Below, in pieces: positions 45,754 through 57,476 of a stretch of 64,000 bases of DNA (position 1 is its first letter; the number at the start of each line of letters is the position of its first letter). Source of the stretch: Spinellus fusiger (taxonomy: Eukaryota > Mucoromycota > Mucoromycetes > Mucorales > Phycomycetaceae). A program made the position numbers and the translations under genes. The notes under the pieces are model-generated. The model worked only from the letters and a program-made list of their open reading frames with translations, searched no databases and had not been told where the DNA came from. Location: assembly GCA_025094145.1 (NCBI GenBank), contig JALLLS010000022.1, positions 248,001 through 312,000 of the forward strand, written 5' to 3'.

Positions 45754-47998
45754 TTAATGTACAAATTCACGTAACATTGGTGTGTCTGGACCAGAAGCCA
45801 TACCCAGTAATTGAGTCAATTCTACCAAAACAACAGTGACCTGACTTGCTGCTCCATCAATAAGACTAGCAGGACTGATCCCTTGGCTGCTAGCATGGTT
45901 TCTCGATGCCTTTAGTAATGCTATCATTGAATTGGAGAGCTTTTGTTTAAGCTCGTCTATCTTGTGTTGAGGGAGGGAGGCTAGTTTTTTAGAGTTCTCT
46001 GTGGACTCAATGTCACTTGTCATTGCCTTGCACACTACAATCAATTGCTGCATAATCTTGATCACTTTTGAAGGATGACTTGATCTAATTCAATAGTATA
46101 AACACGAGTATCTTTCTCTATGTTTGGCAGAGAATATATATATATATATTTATTTACCTTGCAGCCTGTAGTAGTTCATGGATGATCGTTTGATATTCTG
46201 TAACATGGTCTATACGAATAATGCCCTTGTGTGTTGGTTTCAAGAATTCACTTCCTGTTATATCGTGCTGGTAGAGCTCAGTTGTGTAGAGAGATGAAGC
46301 TAATCCCATGGTACATACACATAAGACAAAAAGAAACAAGACGCCTCCACAGCCAATATTACCTTTGATTGTTCGTAACTCTGTACGAACACTCTGATAT
46401 TGGGCCTGCAATTGCCTCAGCTAATCCCACCCACAGTTCATATAAGTGTCTCTCTTGTTTATCCTGTTACCTCTTCTGCACACTTTTCTGCACGCTTCTC
46501 CGCCTCTTCCTTCTCACTGCGCAATGTATTATTACTTTCTGACAATCTCTGGAGGTTCTCTAGCAAGGGTATTGTCTCTTGTTTGACTTTGGCAACCGCC
46601 TATACATATCAGCCTCATCAAAGGATACCAGCAAACATACCTGCTGTTGTTCTTTGTGGGTGGTTTCGAGATGATGATAACGTTCCTGCAGTTTTCTGAG
46701 CTCTTCTTCAACTGCACTTCTATTGGATGCTTCCTGTCCTGGTGATAGTGGTGGATGGTGATGAGGAGGTGGCGGCGGCTTCATGTCTGATACAATCTGT
46801 AGAGATACTAAGTGAATATGGCAGAAGAAGAAGAAAAGTCATGTCTTCTTCTTACCTGAGCTTCTCTTTCCAATTGTTGAATACGCCTTGTCATGGAGCC
46901 AATTTTGTTTTCGTATTCTGTTCTCATTCGATCGATGTCTGGAGGGTGCATTGGACTGGAGGGGCCGGGTGGACTCCTCACCATATTACCAAGATCACTC
47001 ATCAATGCGTCCATGGACTCATCCTGAGGCTTTATCTTTTGTGCATTGGCATTTGGTGCCAGTCCAGGACTCTTGGGCCAGTCTGACTCATGGCGTCCAC
47101 TCATACTTTTAATGGAATAAGCACCAGACTCCTCTTCATCAGAATACACCGCCTTTTCTACATAGATAGTGCCCTTGACAGGAACAATTTGTGTTGTCTT
47201 GCTTGGTTGTGGGTTTGTACTGTTGGAGAGTTGTTTTGTGAAGGGTGGGAGAGGAGGCATGGGTGGACGGTACATATCCTAACCACAAGAGAAGGGTTAG
47301 TTTCCAATAAGTCCAAGATAGGCTTCAATACGTTTACTTTGCAAGTCTATTCTGCAATCCATGAATAAAGCCACTCACATCTCCATCCGTAACATGAGGA
47401 TATCTCCTTGTTAGTTCATAATAAACATCACTTGCTAAATCTGTAAACCGCAATGTCGGCAGAGTCGCTAATTTCTGCCGTGCTTGGTTGCGCTTTGGAT
47501 GGAAATCAGGACGCACCGAAAGAAAAGGCACTGCAAAGATAGTTCCCATTCCATCTTTTGTGTTAACCACTGCTCACTTGGAGTGGCTCACGCTTTATTT
47601 ACCTAGTCGATCGCCTAAATTCCTCCTTACAAGTTCATCATACACATCCATAGCCAATTCATGGAATTGTGAGTTGTTTAGCTTGGACAGCTTATGGCGT
47701 GCAGACACTCTTTGTGGACTTGGGCCTTCTTTTGCCTCTAACCTGTCCTTTAATTGCCTATTCTTTCTTGTTCTTTGTTTTTCTGAGTGTGTTTACCTTT
47801 TGCCAGGAAGGAGGCCAAGTATTTCTTCAACTCTACATAGTAAGTGCGTGCTGTGATATCATAGCCTGAAGTGCTGGTGGCTCTGCTGGCGGATGATGCG
47901 AATGAAGGCGACCGAGATGACGTAGAGTTGGTTTTGCTGCGTTGATCCCAATCATCGTAGGGGGGTGATTGCACAGGAGGATAGCGAGCATAAGCCAT
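45754..47998 (-). CDS. SPA2: Spa2-like polarisome scaffold (GIT/SHD repeats, coiled coil)
   Basis: Nine exons: 47998-47797, 47737-47603, 47530-47379, 47278-46856, 46796-46641, 46599-46471, 46420-46363, 46299-46158 and 46084-45754 give 575 aa in continuous frame. Two Spa2-homology repeats occur at about 75-160: ARHKLSKLNNSQFHELAMD with VYDELVRR, and ARQKLATLPTLRFTDLASD with VYYELTRR. A Pro/Ser-rich middle and a coiled coil (EEELRKLQERYHHLETTHKE, then SEKEEAEKRAEKCAEE) follow. A helical C-terminal region (TEYQTIIHELLQAAR, VVLVELTQLLG) resembles the focal-adhesion-targeting-like end of GIT and Spa2 proteins. Spa2 organises formin and MAP-kinase components at the hyphal tip. Because exons are small, no single open frame shows the whole gene. 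It is shorter than ascomycete Spa2. Confidence 0.88.
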
Positions 47999-48436
47999 AA
48001 GTGTCCGAGAATGGAGAAGAAAAAAAAGACTGTATGCTCAGTTGAATCAGTGAGAAATCTTTACTATAGATATATATAGATGTTGCTCGTGCAACCACAG
48101 AACATTTGCCACACAGTAAGTGGATTTACAGAATAGGTTTCTTTCCTCTCTTTTCCTCTCTCTCTCTCTTTTATATATGAATTGTGAGAGTGTTTGAATG
48201 GAGATAACATCAAATAGGAATAACATCAAATAGAAATAACATCAAATAGAATGGCTTGTAGATCAGACAGAGTGGCCATTTCTCTCTATAAAATACACAG
48301 AGTAAAAAAGGTCTTAAAGAGCAGGGTAATTTATAGTGTATGTGTAATCCTAACAAGTAGGAAATAGTGCAGTGGTGGTTGGTGGTGATTATTACATAGA
48401 CAGACGTAAAAAGAGTACATCCCAAGGACTCCTCAT
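47999..48436. other. Spacer with 17-base repeats
   Basis: This lies between the Spa2 start and the hydroxylase stop. It contains about three copies of AATAACATCAAATAGAA (48203-48252) and a (CT)n run near 48155-48172. No gene is seen. Confidence 0.6.
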
Positions 48437-49614
48437 CTATTCCTCGTCAGGAGTGTAGGGAAGAAAGTAGGCTGATCTTTCAGCACCGTTGGCATATTGG
48501 AACTCATCGCTAGGAGATATAAGCCAAATGGGACACATTGTATAAGGAATCCTCTTACCTTATCGCATATTCATACATATCAAGAGCCACAACACAGCTC
48601 TCCCGTACTACTACATCATCATCCTGCTGGAACTTCTTGAGAATCTCCAGTACCTCGGGTGTAGCAATGGATCCTAATGCCTCTGCTGCTTCGTGTCGTA
48701 CCATGTCCACTTCGCTACTGTTCTTTAATGTCTCCACTAATGCTGGTACAGTAACAGGAAGTTGTAACTGGCCAAATACAAAAGCCACTTATCCACAGAT
48801 TAAGTCCCATGGTTGGCTGATAGAATCTAACCCACCTTCATGACGGAACAAGGCACTTGTGTCCTTTAATCCTCTTGTTAATTCAAGTGCAGCCTCATCT
48901 GTAGCAATCTCACGCAGAGTGAACATTGCTCGGTAGCGCTTAAAGAGAGAAAGCTCAGTGTTCATCATTTCATTGCCCAGGTCATTAATAGAACGTTTGC
49001 CAAGGGTAGGAGGTGCAGGGTCCACGGATCTGAAGATACTTCTACTGTTGACTGCCTTTTCTTGGGCATTCTCAGGGTTGTTTTCATAGCGGATTTTTTC
49101 AATGGCCAATTCACAGGTCTCTACAACAGACTGACTGGGGTCCTTCAAGTATTGCTCGAGCACAGGAATCATATCCATAGAGCCAATAGCACCAATGGCC
49201 TCGGCAGCCTAATAGCACATTCAACCCATAAGCCATGGGACTTTTTGTCTTTGGTCTTTGAGCCTCTTACCTCATGGCGGACCATCTCATGCTCATCAGG
49301 ATTAGCAAGCACGTTAGCCAATATGCTGTTGGCTTTGGGGTCGCGGGTCTGACCAATACAATAGGCCAGTTCATGCTTCAACAGAGCAGACTCATCGTTA
49401 AATGCTACAGGCTTACATGAGCAACAGATCTAGAACTATTCTAGACAGTAGGCTATTTTTTTTTTGTTTTGTTACCCTTGGCAATAATAGCAACACATGT
49501 GTCATCAGCATAGCTCATAAGAGTAAACAAGACACGGAATCTTTTCGCAAGAGGAACTGTGCCACTGGTGTTGCACAATTCATTTTCCATATGCTGGTAG
49601 TCGAGCTTCAACAT
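48437..49614 (-). CDS. LIA1: Deoxyhypusine hydroxylase (HEAT repeats)
   Basis: Exons 49614-49476, 49404-49271, 49208-48836, 48787-48559 and 48509-48437 give 315 aa. It is built of HEAT repeats and keeps all four His-Glu iron ligand pairs: His57-Glu58 (LLKHELAY), His90-Glu91 (MVRHE), His214-Glu215 (LFRHE) and His247-Glu248 (MVRHEAAEA). The start [16 protein letters not shown] and the end SDEFQYANG are also typical. Together with deoxyhypusine synthase it makes hypusine on translation factor eIF5A. Several introns fall immediately after the codons of an HE pair. The element called copy C lies about 118 bases upstream of the ATG, so it may have replaced or modified the promoter. Confidence 0.95.
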
Positions 49615-49731
49615 GTTAGACTGTAGTAAAGAGAGAAGGGACAACTTGCTATTGTTTGGGTGGCTTACTGGTATCTTATCGGGGTTCTAATAAGGTGCTC
49701 GATAGGCATTCCTTTCTTAATGAGTGCCACC

Positions 49732-50353
49732 TACACACTAGGAGATTTTTCTGGCTTTTAAGCGGGGATACCTCCTTCCTTTTACGTCTAAAAAATTATT
49801 GCCTTTTATGAAACTGTATTTAAAATCAAAAGGTTTGTAAGTATTTGTAATAAAGAGTACTAAGGTTATCAACAAGACCACTAGAGAGATAAATGTATAG
49901 ATATTTGGTCTCTAGAAGGGACAAAGAAATATAGGTTCGGATACAAAGGATGGTCTAGGGGAAATCAAAGAGGGTACATGAACAGGGACACAACACACAA
50001 TTTGAGCACAACGGGTAACTAGGCAACTGTTCTTTAAGGAATTCTTTGGAACAGAGATGTAAATGCATCAAAGAATATCTATACAATTGCAGAAGAGTGT
50101 TTTAAAGGGTCTCCACCGATCAGCTCTTTTCTGTTGAGAAGAATAGATATTTGTATTCATATTATGTATCACCACATCGAAGGTGGTTTCCTCCGGGATT
50201 CAGATATTTACAGGTAAATCTACATTATTTTTATTTGTTTAAAAACTAACATGAATATATAATTTATTTTTGCTCCGTCTCAAATCGATGTCATTTTTAA
50301 ACAATTGTAGTTCGACTATTTCTTTTTATATCCTAAAGATCTCCTGGTGTGTA
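49732..50353 (+). mobile_element. Inverted-terminal element, copy C (short, internally deleted)
   Basis: The left end is TACACACTAGGAGATTTTTC and the right end, inverted, TACACACCAGGAGATCTTTA, both beginning in TA. The left about 60 bases match the 5' end of copies A and B (including TTTAAGCGG). The right 310 bases match copy B in inverse orientation. Between them lies a plus-strand Fanzor-like tail from 50044: LWNRDVNASKNIYTIAEECF, with the RuvC-III Asp intact, and, in another frame, SPHRRWFPPGFRYLQVN to about 50222. This is a non-autonomous deletion derivative of the same family. Confidence 0.75.
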
Positions 50354-50850
50354 GTCTTTAAATGACTACGGATGAGATATTTGAAGTACATATCACCAAA
50401 TAAAGTAACGGCCATCAATAGTCAGTAAAGGGAATAGTAGGTCAGAAAGTATGTCTTTAAGTACGAAACTTTAGATAATTTCCTAATCTAAAGAAGAGCA
50501 ACGTGGGTACAGATACCATTTGGGGCAAACAGTAATGGACAATAAAGAAAGGGACTCCCAGTCAGTAAGCTCTTCTCTCTTATTTATAGTTATATAGTTA
50601 TATATAGTTATATAATTATATGGTTATATAATTATATACATATAAATACATATAGGCTATTCTTGATTCTCCCTTTTTCCTACTTCTCCCTTCTTCCTCT
50701 TTCCTCTCCTACTTTTTCTTGTTTTGTTATTGTCACTGTCTAGATACACCTTGCATTGATAAGAAGCAAGGCCTGCTCTTGAGTTGATGTGGACTAAAAC
50801 ACTAGCGAGCCTCCCCACCACAGCACAGCACATCATCCAGCACAGCACCC
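50354..50850. other. Intergenic region
   Basis: This holds (TATAGT/TATAAT)n text near 50587-50655, a T/C-rich stretch, and the presumed promoter of the CaaX gene. No gene was recognised. Confidence 0.5.
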
Positions 50851-52312
50851 ATGTTCCTACCACCCACCACAGCACAGACGACAGCACATACACCTGCCAC
50901 AGCATATACACCTGCCACACGCATACAGCCCGGCCCAGCCTTCGAAATCCGGTTCTGTGATAACAATGTAAGGCAACTTCCAAAGGCAACCCCACCCATA
51001 CAGTGTATTTATATCCTTATTCTCCTCTTTTCTTTTTCTTTTCTTCATTCTCTTTAGGTTGTCCAGGTATTTGATCTTACACGCCACCATAAACCGGTAG
51101 AAACTCAACTACTTCCCAATGGTAAACCAGGCAACTCATTGACTATGGATGAACTCCCTTTTTCTTAAATATTAAATATTCTTTTTTTTTCTCACTTAAG
51201 AATACCCAATGGAGGATGTTTTAAAGGGTCGACTGCGATATTCTAAACTGGGGAATCAGCGACTCAGTCGGTTATCGGGTGGCAGCCACCCTTTCCAGTC
51301 TTATCAGTCCCTCAAGGGAATGCCAGAAATAGAAGTAAATCAGGACAATGAACACAGAGCCAATTTTACACAGGAATCCAATGGCATGCTTAGTATGACT
51401 CGACCCTTGCAGGATAAAAGTCCATTTCCATTCAGGACATCAGAACAGAACGAAGCAGAAGACGCCAAGGAGCGAAGAAGAATAGCAGAGGGAGAAGAGG
51501 CAGTGAGAAAGGCCATGGAGAGAAAAGCAAGGATAGAAAACGCACGTCAAAATGCTAAAAAGAGACGCATTGTCGAGGAGGAGGAGGCACAGGCCTTTAC
51601 AGTGCAGCAAAAGGTAAATGAAGAAAGCATTCAATAAGAGTCCACTGTCTTATGCAGTCATATTCCCAAGCAGATAGAAGAAACCCAGTCGACATCTGTG
51701 GCTGAAAGAGTGAAGAGTACTGGTGGAGAAAAGGAAAAGGAAGAAGTATATGAGGAATGGGTCAGGGGCCAAAATGACACGGCAAAAAGTGCCATCAAGA
51801 CATACTCGCCTAGGCCCAAAAGTGTCTTTGAGCCACCAAATCAGAAGAATGGAGCAGAAGCACCAAAACAAGAAACTGTGATCGAAGCATCCAAACAAGA
51901 GAGTGGAATGGAAGCACTTTATCCTAGAAGCACTCTTCTATCCAATGAAAGCACAGACATCTCCAGGCACCGTGCTTCTGTGTCAAGTATCACTACCCCT
52001 GTGCCTGCTAAGCTAGGCCATTCTAAACCTAGATCCAATGCAAGTTCATTGGTGACTCCTATCTCTCCCAATAAGCAGAAAGATCGACCCAGTACCACTC
52101 TTACCACTTCTCTCGAGTGCTACACTCCCCCACCTAGTACTGAATTACAGTTCAATGATTCCCCACAGAAGACCAGTGTCTCTCGTTTCTCCACTGTAGC
52201 ACTCTATGTCTCCCCCTCAGACGCCTCTCCCTCATCTCACCCACAGCAGGATATGTTGGATGCAAATCACAGACACACAGCAGCATCTTCTGGCTGCTGT
52301 ATTATTTCTTAG
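50851..52312 (+). CDS. Putative prenylated (CaaX) protein of unknown function
   Basis: Exons 50851-50967, 51058-51121, 51201-51613 and 51671-52312 give 411 aa. I do not recognise the family. A short N-terminal part (FEIRFCDNN, VVQVFDLTRHHKPVE, YPMEDVLKGRLRYSKLG) may be a small folded domain. Then comes a charged, likely coiled segment (AKERRRIAEGEEAVRKAMER, KRRIVEEEEAQAF), a Lys/Glu-rich stretch and a long Ser/Thr/Pro-rich tail. The chain ends GCCIIS: CIIS is a textbook CaaX box (small X favours farnesyl) and the Cys before it could be palmitoylated, so the protein is probably membrane-tethered. The last splice uses acceptor CCCAAG/CAG, the only one that keeps the frame. The first exon is Thr/Pro/Ala-rich and its start is uncertain. 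Confidence 0.65.
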
Positions 52313-52332
52313 CCTATAGGTAGTGGACAGTT

Positions 52333-52384
52333 TATTTATATTTATATTTATATTTATATTTATATTTATATTTATATTTATATG
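52333..52384. repeat. (TATTTA)n hexanucleotide repeat, short copy
   Basis: About eight TATTTA units 20 bases after the CaaX gene stop: the same unit, strand and position relative to a gene end as the large array at 28537-28711. Confidence 0.9.
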
Positions 52385-53411
52385 ATTTGTATTAACATTC
52401 TGAAATGGTGAAAACCCAGTCCTTAGGGATAGACAAGCACGTTGACATTAACAGAGCAATTCCTCAGACTGTAGTTGTTATTGTTATATTTTTCATGTTC
52501 ATAAGGATCAACATGTATTACATACTATAGACCAGTGTGGATCTATTTGTTCTTAAAGGAGAGAGAGATAAATGCACTATTTTTTAATGATCATCTAATA
52601 GCACCACCACCAACACTAGAATACACGTTATTCCCATTGATCATTGGAATCCAAGGAGAAAAATCATCCTTCTTATTAAACTTGAAGAATTTAATGAAAA
52701 AAAAAGAGTTGAGAAAATAATGAAATTGTAATCATAGTAATAAAATAGTAACCATAGTAACCATAGGAAAAAGGTAGAAATCCCATCTGCTCTGGGTTAA
52801 CCAGGGCACTTTGCCAAGGTTAAATAGAGTGTAAGTGGTACAAAATAACTATGGAGTGAAGAATGTAAAATTGTTACTGTAAATGATTTCCATCTTTCGC
52901 AGTATTGCAATATTAATATTAATATTGCAATTAATAGATATTAATGGTAGGATGAACAAATAGCAACGATGAATCCCTATCATTAGGTAAATTAGCAGAA
53001 AAGAAGAAAAAGAAGCAGTGGCTACTATGAAACAAATCAAAATAACAAAATGTATTATTATTATCTCTTAAGAATAGAAAAAGAAAAAAGAAAGGCTGTA
53101 TAATGAGTCATAACAAGATGACGAGATACTGTTTTATATACATAGTGAAGGTATGAACGCAAAAATTTAGGTTGAGTGAGTGTAGAAAGACAGTGAAAGA
53201 AAAGGGCAAACAAAGAGAGAGAGAGAGAGCGAGAGAGAGCGAGAGAGAGAGCGAAAGAAACAAGCTTGTAAAGGGAGCGAGAAAAGAAAGTGCAAAGTGA
53301 AAAAGTAAAGTAAAAAGTAAAAAAGTAAAAAGAGAGCGGGTGAATTGTTAGCGAGAACCGAATACGCTCAGCGTAGACAAGTTGAATGAAAGTATAAACA
53401 TGCACTGTCCA
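52385..53411. other. Convergent intergenic region
   Basis: No gene is recognised. It contains TAGTAACCA repeats near 52736-52770, an inverted AATATTAATATT cluster near 52912-52950, and (GA)n plus AAAGT repeats at 53210-53340. Confidence 0.6.
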
Positions 53412-56400
53412 CTAGGCCATTGTGGGCTGCCGGTTACTTTCTCCTACCACTGCACCTGTGGTAGCTAGTGCTAGACCTATCCCTGTTCCTGCACCTGTAC
53501 TTGCCATGGATGATTCTGGAAGGGGTTTTGTTCTTGGTCGACCACGTCCTCTTCCACCTCCATGACTCCCAGCCATTGTGGGCTTTCTTCGCTTTCTTCG
53601 CTTCTCCTCCTCCTCAATATCCTCAAAGCCATACATGTTCTTTGCTTTCCTGCTTGAGCGTGTGTCTGAAGAATACATCTTCCACTCTGCCAATAGTCCT
53701 GCTTTAACACTGTCCTGCTCTATCCATGTTAAGATCTCAGAAGCAGTGTCTCTGTTCTGGGGGCGTGTTTTGAGACATTTCAGAAGTAGTTGACGGCTCA
53801 ATTCACCATGCACTTCTCTCTCCAGTGCTCTCTGGATACGATAATCATCCTCTGCAACATAGCGCAGTCCTTGTAAATCAGTATCAAGAATACCACGCCA
53901 AGGTTCTGTCTCTGCAAACACTTTCCACATCATAACACCAATAGAATACATATCCTCTGCTTGTGGGTGAATCAACCAAGACAGCACTTGGTTATCAGAT
54001 CGTGTTTTTGGTAGTGTTTGAATGGATCTATTGCCTCTTGTTCAGAACACCAAGAGGCTACTCCATAGTGTCTTACCTATACATGCGGTATCCGTGGTCA
54101 GGCTTTCCCTTGACCCATGGAAGACTCTCGCACCATGAAGCAAGCTCCTCTTCTGTCTCTGGCACAACATCCCCATCGTATTCCCAAGAAGCCCTTGGTA
54201 CATCGACAAACCAGTCTCTTACATCCTGTGCCTCACAAAAGACAGCCTTGCCAAAGTCAATAAGGTACATGCATATCCGTGAACTGCCATCCTCTAACTG
54301 GCCATCAATGGTGTTGATCATAATATTGACTTCAGAAAGATCGCGGTGGGCTAGTCCTGCATCATGGATGGTCTTCATGCATATCAACATCTGGTGGATA
54401 ATCTCATACTTTTGGTAAGCAGACAGTCGATGGTGAGAATGAACGTGTGTGTACTGCTTGAGCGTGGTCTGATATCTATACTACTGTTAATTGCACTCAG
54501 CCTATGAAAAAGCACTACCTTTCCATAGAAAGACCAGCAATGTCTCCATTATCATTGTAGATCACCGCCTTAATCTGTGCCATGTGAGGCAGACTTTTAA
54601 GCTTCCTATCTAAAATGAGTTCCCTTTTCCCTTTTCTTGTGCCTACTTACATCAAACAGGCAACTTCTGTAATACGTTGATACATTGTCATTTGGCGGAA
54701 GGTCTGAACAACAAGAGTGTCAAGAAAGTAGACTTGCTTGAAAAACCCTTCTGAATTGGGCGAACTCCAGTTGATATGCGTGTATTTCTGGGCAATGTTG
54801 CATACTTCAATGCCTTTGGATTGACAAACTACACAGAATAAGTTATCCAACACAAACAAACAAACACACACAAACAACAAGACTTACCTCCCAGGAGTTT
54901 CTTCCATACAACATGGTTCATTTCTGGCATAGACAGTCGCAGCACATCTGCCTTTTTCTGCTCTAAACTGGGCTCCTCCTTCTCTTTTACACTGCTATTT
55001 GTCTGGGACTTGATGGATCTCTCCAACGTCTCTTCCTTTTTCACCACACCACACCCACCACTGACGGCCTCTTTTGCAGATCCTGCCAATGCTCCTGTAA
55101 CATACACATTCTTCCCTTTGTCGTCTGTGGCTGAAGACACCTCTACCGTCTCCAACAGCACTTCTTCTTTCATCCCTAGTATTCTACACACAATCTTCTC
55201 CAAGAGCCGCTTTGTCTCTGGCGTGTCCTGTCCATTCTTCTCGTCTGTGCTCGTCATTTTACAAGTAGCAAACATGCGTCGAAAGTAGTCGCGATCAATC
55301 GACTCGTTGACTTCAAACACAATATGCTCCACGACTTTGAGTGGACGCAGATGAACCCATCCTTTAGGTGAAAAGTCGTCTGTGCATACATTCATCTGGT
55401 CAATATCAAATAAATCACTGGCAGGATGTGCCAGGATCATGTCTGTTTCAATGTGGAATCGCTTGGACCGTGCTCGGTTGGTTTTTGTGTTGTAAAAAAT
55501 GGCAAGAATGCCCTGTGCTTTGACTTGGCGCAGAAGGGTACGGTTCTTAGCAATGTAGAAGCGAGGGACGACAGAGTGGTTTCCCTTTGGATCGAGTTTC
55601 ATGCGCTCCACGGCTTGGAAAAAGGGGCCATTGAGTTGCAGGTAGAGCATTTTTTCGTTGGTGAGGCCTTTGGGTTTCTTGGCTTTGGATTCGAGAGGAG
55701 AGAGGGCGGCAATGGTGTATACTTTACTAAAAGGCCATCAGTTTCTTTCTTTTATATAGAATCCATTCTATTGATACTAGACAACCTACCTCTGCTTAGA
55801 ATACAGTTGATGAAGAGGAGGATATGAAAAATCAGACTCTTCAGGAAGACCATTGGATGTATCAAACTTGAATTCTTGTCCGCCTGTCGAATGGGATTGT
55901 GTTTTACTATTCCTTTGTTGGAGAATAATAATGTCAAAACTCCAATAATAATAAGTGGCCATAAAGAAACGCCCCTTACCGTATCTGTCGCTTCAAATAA
56001 AAGATAATCTTATAAAATAGGCGTTCAAGATTATCAGCATGCTTTGGGATGGTGCCTGCATTGCGATGAAAGGCCTTTGCATTCTTCCATACAAGTTGCA
56101 TGTCTTGTTCAAACTTCGCAAAGGTCCTGTAGTCTCCGTTCCATACATTCTGCTCAATGGTAAAGAGGTCCATAGGATGCTTGACTTCCTGGTGATAGAC
56201 AACAGCAGTGGCAGGCACAGGCTGAATAAAAGGCCAGCAGTCAGGTGTAGAGAGCAGCATGTTGATGATAAACCGGTAGAGACGCAGGAAAAGACGTGTG
56301 CTGTTGGTAGGGGGCTCGTACTTTACACTGGAAAGATCTACAACATTGGACTGTGCATCCTCCTCTTGCAGACACTCCACGACGTCTACCTCAGAGGCAG

Positions 56401-57130
56401 GACGAGTTGAGGGTGTTGTGTGGATAACAATGCTTCTTGCACGAAGACCAGCAACAATCATACGCTGTAGAGCAGCAAGATCACCATTTGAGATTTGAGA
56501 TCCAATGGTCTGGGATACGTCCTTGTCTCCCGAGGTCCCCAAGATCATCGCAGTAATGACCTGCATGGCAGCAGCAGGCAAGACTTGTTGTGAGTCTGTA
56601 GGTAATGTTTCACTGATATTAACAGGTGGAAGCTCTTCTACTGTAGTATAAACACCCAATGTGCGCAGAGTGGCTACTGTCAGTCGCCGCAAGTTCTTTT
56701 CATCCAAGTCAGGTTTCATTGGGTCTTTGTTCTCTTCTCGTTGAATGCAAGATGGAAATTGCTTAAAGACATGAAAACGTAATTGGGGCTTTTCCAATGG
56801 TATAACTTCTGTAGGTTCTTTTGTGATAGGTGCTTGTTCTATTGCCCCTTCTGTTTCTCTCTCGGGTGGTGGAATAATCCGCAGCCGCACCTTCTTTTTT
56901 TCATTGTTTTCATTGATGGGTGAAGGAGATCGTGTACGTTTGGGTTGCTTTGAGGGCTGCGGAGAGTCCTCGATGTACATACGCAATCGCAGTTCAGGTG
57001 CAGGTTCTATAAACGTGGGTTCTTCAGGCCGAGAAAGGGCAGTATCATAGTCCATCGTTTGTAAGTGGGTGTATTCTAAAGAGAACAACAACGACAAGAA
57101 AAGCAGCAAGAGCAACAATAACAATAACAG

Positions 57131-57181
<51 letters not shown>

Positions 57182-57476
57182 CAACAATAATAATAATAAT
57201 AATAATAACAAAACTGTTAAGAGCATTGCGTCTATAAACACTGTCCATGGAATTACCTGTTTCCATGGCTAGACTCTGTCGAAACAGTTTGTCCACTTCT
57301 TGTTGAAAGTCATCATCTAATGTGTCGTGATCAAATCCCATCGTGTCTGCTTGGTAATTGCCTTCTTCTAATCCGAGAGACTCTAGTGATTGGAACTTCC
57401 ACAAGCCGTTACCCACCAGTCCGTTCACAGCCTCTACAGCAGAACGGCTATTGTCTTGAAGGGTCCAGTTTTCCAT
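53412..57476 (-). CDS. Bromodomain-protein kinase fusion
   Basis: Eight exons: 57476-57257, 57075-55980, 55912-55790, 55726-54888, 54828-54651, 54605-54519, 54475-54077 and 54027-53412. They join in frame to 1,185 aa. The first third has an NLS-like KRTRSPSP. A bromodomain follows at about 331-438 (CWPFIQPV, HPMDLFTIEQNVWNGDYRT, QDMQLVWKNAKAF). Its usual acetyl-lysine-binding Asn after the aromatic is His here (NAKAFHRN). A region of about 300 residues of unknown fold precedes a kinase domain (about 750-1110) with His891-Arg-Asp893 (AHRDLSEVNIMI), DFG at 921-923 (YLIDFGKAV), and APE/W-region text VLSWLIHPQAEDMYSIGVMMW. No clear glycine loop or VAIK lysine is seen. The end has a Gly/Arg-rich GRGRGRPR. 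The bromodomain frame alone would stop at 55976, but that stop lies within GTAAGG, a strong donor, and skipping 55979-55913 continues the frame. If instead two genes, the second would start only 14 bases on. Confidence 0.75.
57117..57208. repeat. (AGC)n(AAC)n(AAT)n triplet tract in an intron
   Basis: A compound triplet microsatellite inside the first intron (57076-57256) of the bromodomain-kinase gene. Leu-, Ser- or Asn-homopolymer frames over it are artefacts. Confidence 0.9.

Noticed and set aside
55752..55962. Separate gene starting at ATG 55962 for the kinase part
   Set aside because: It would begin 14 bases after the previous stop and its first residues are intron-like; skipping the intron joins the bromodomain frame.
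57060..57241. Poly-Leu N-terminus extending the bromodomain frame
   Set aside because: It is the microsatellite-bearing intron read through; the true upstream exon (57476-57257) joins in phase.
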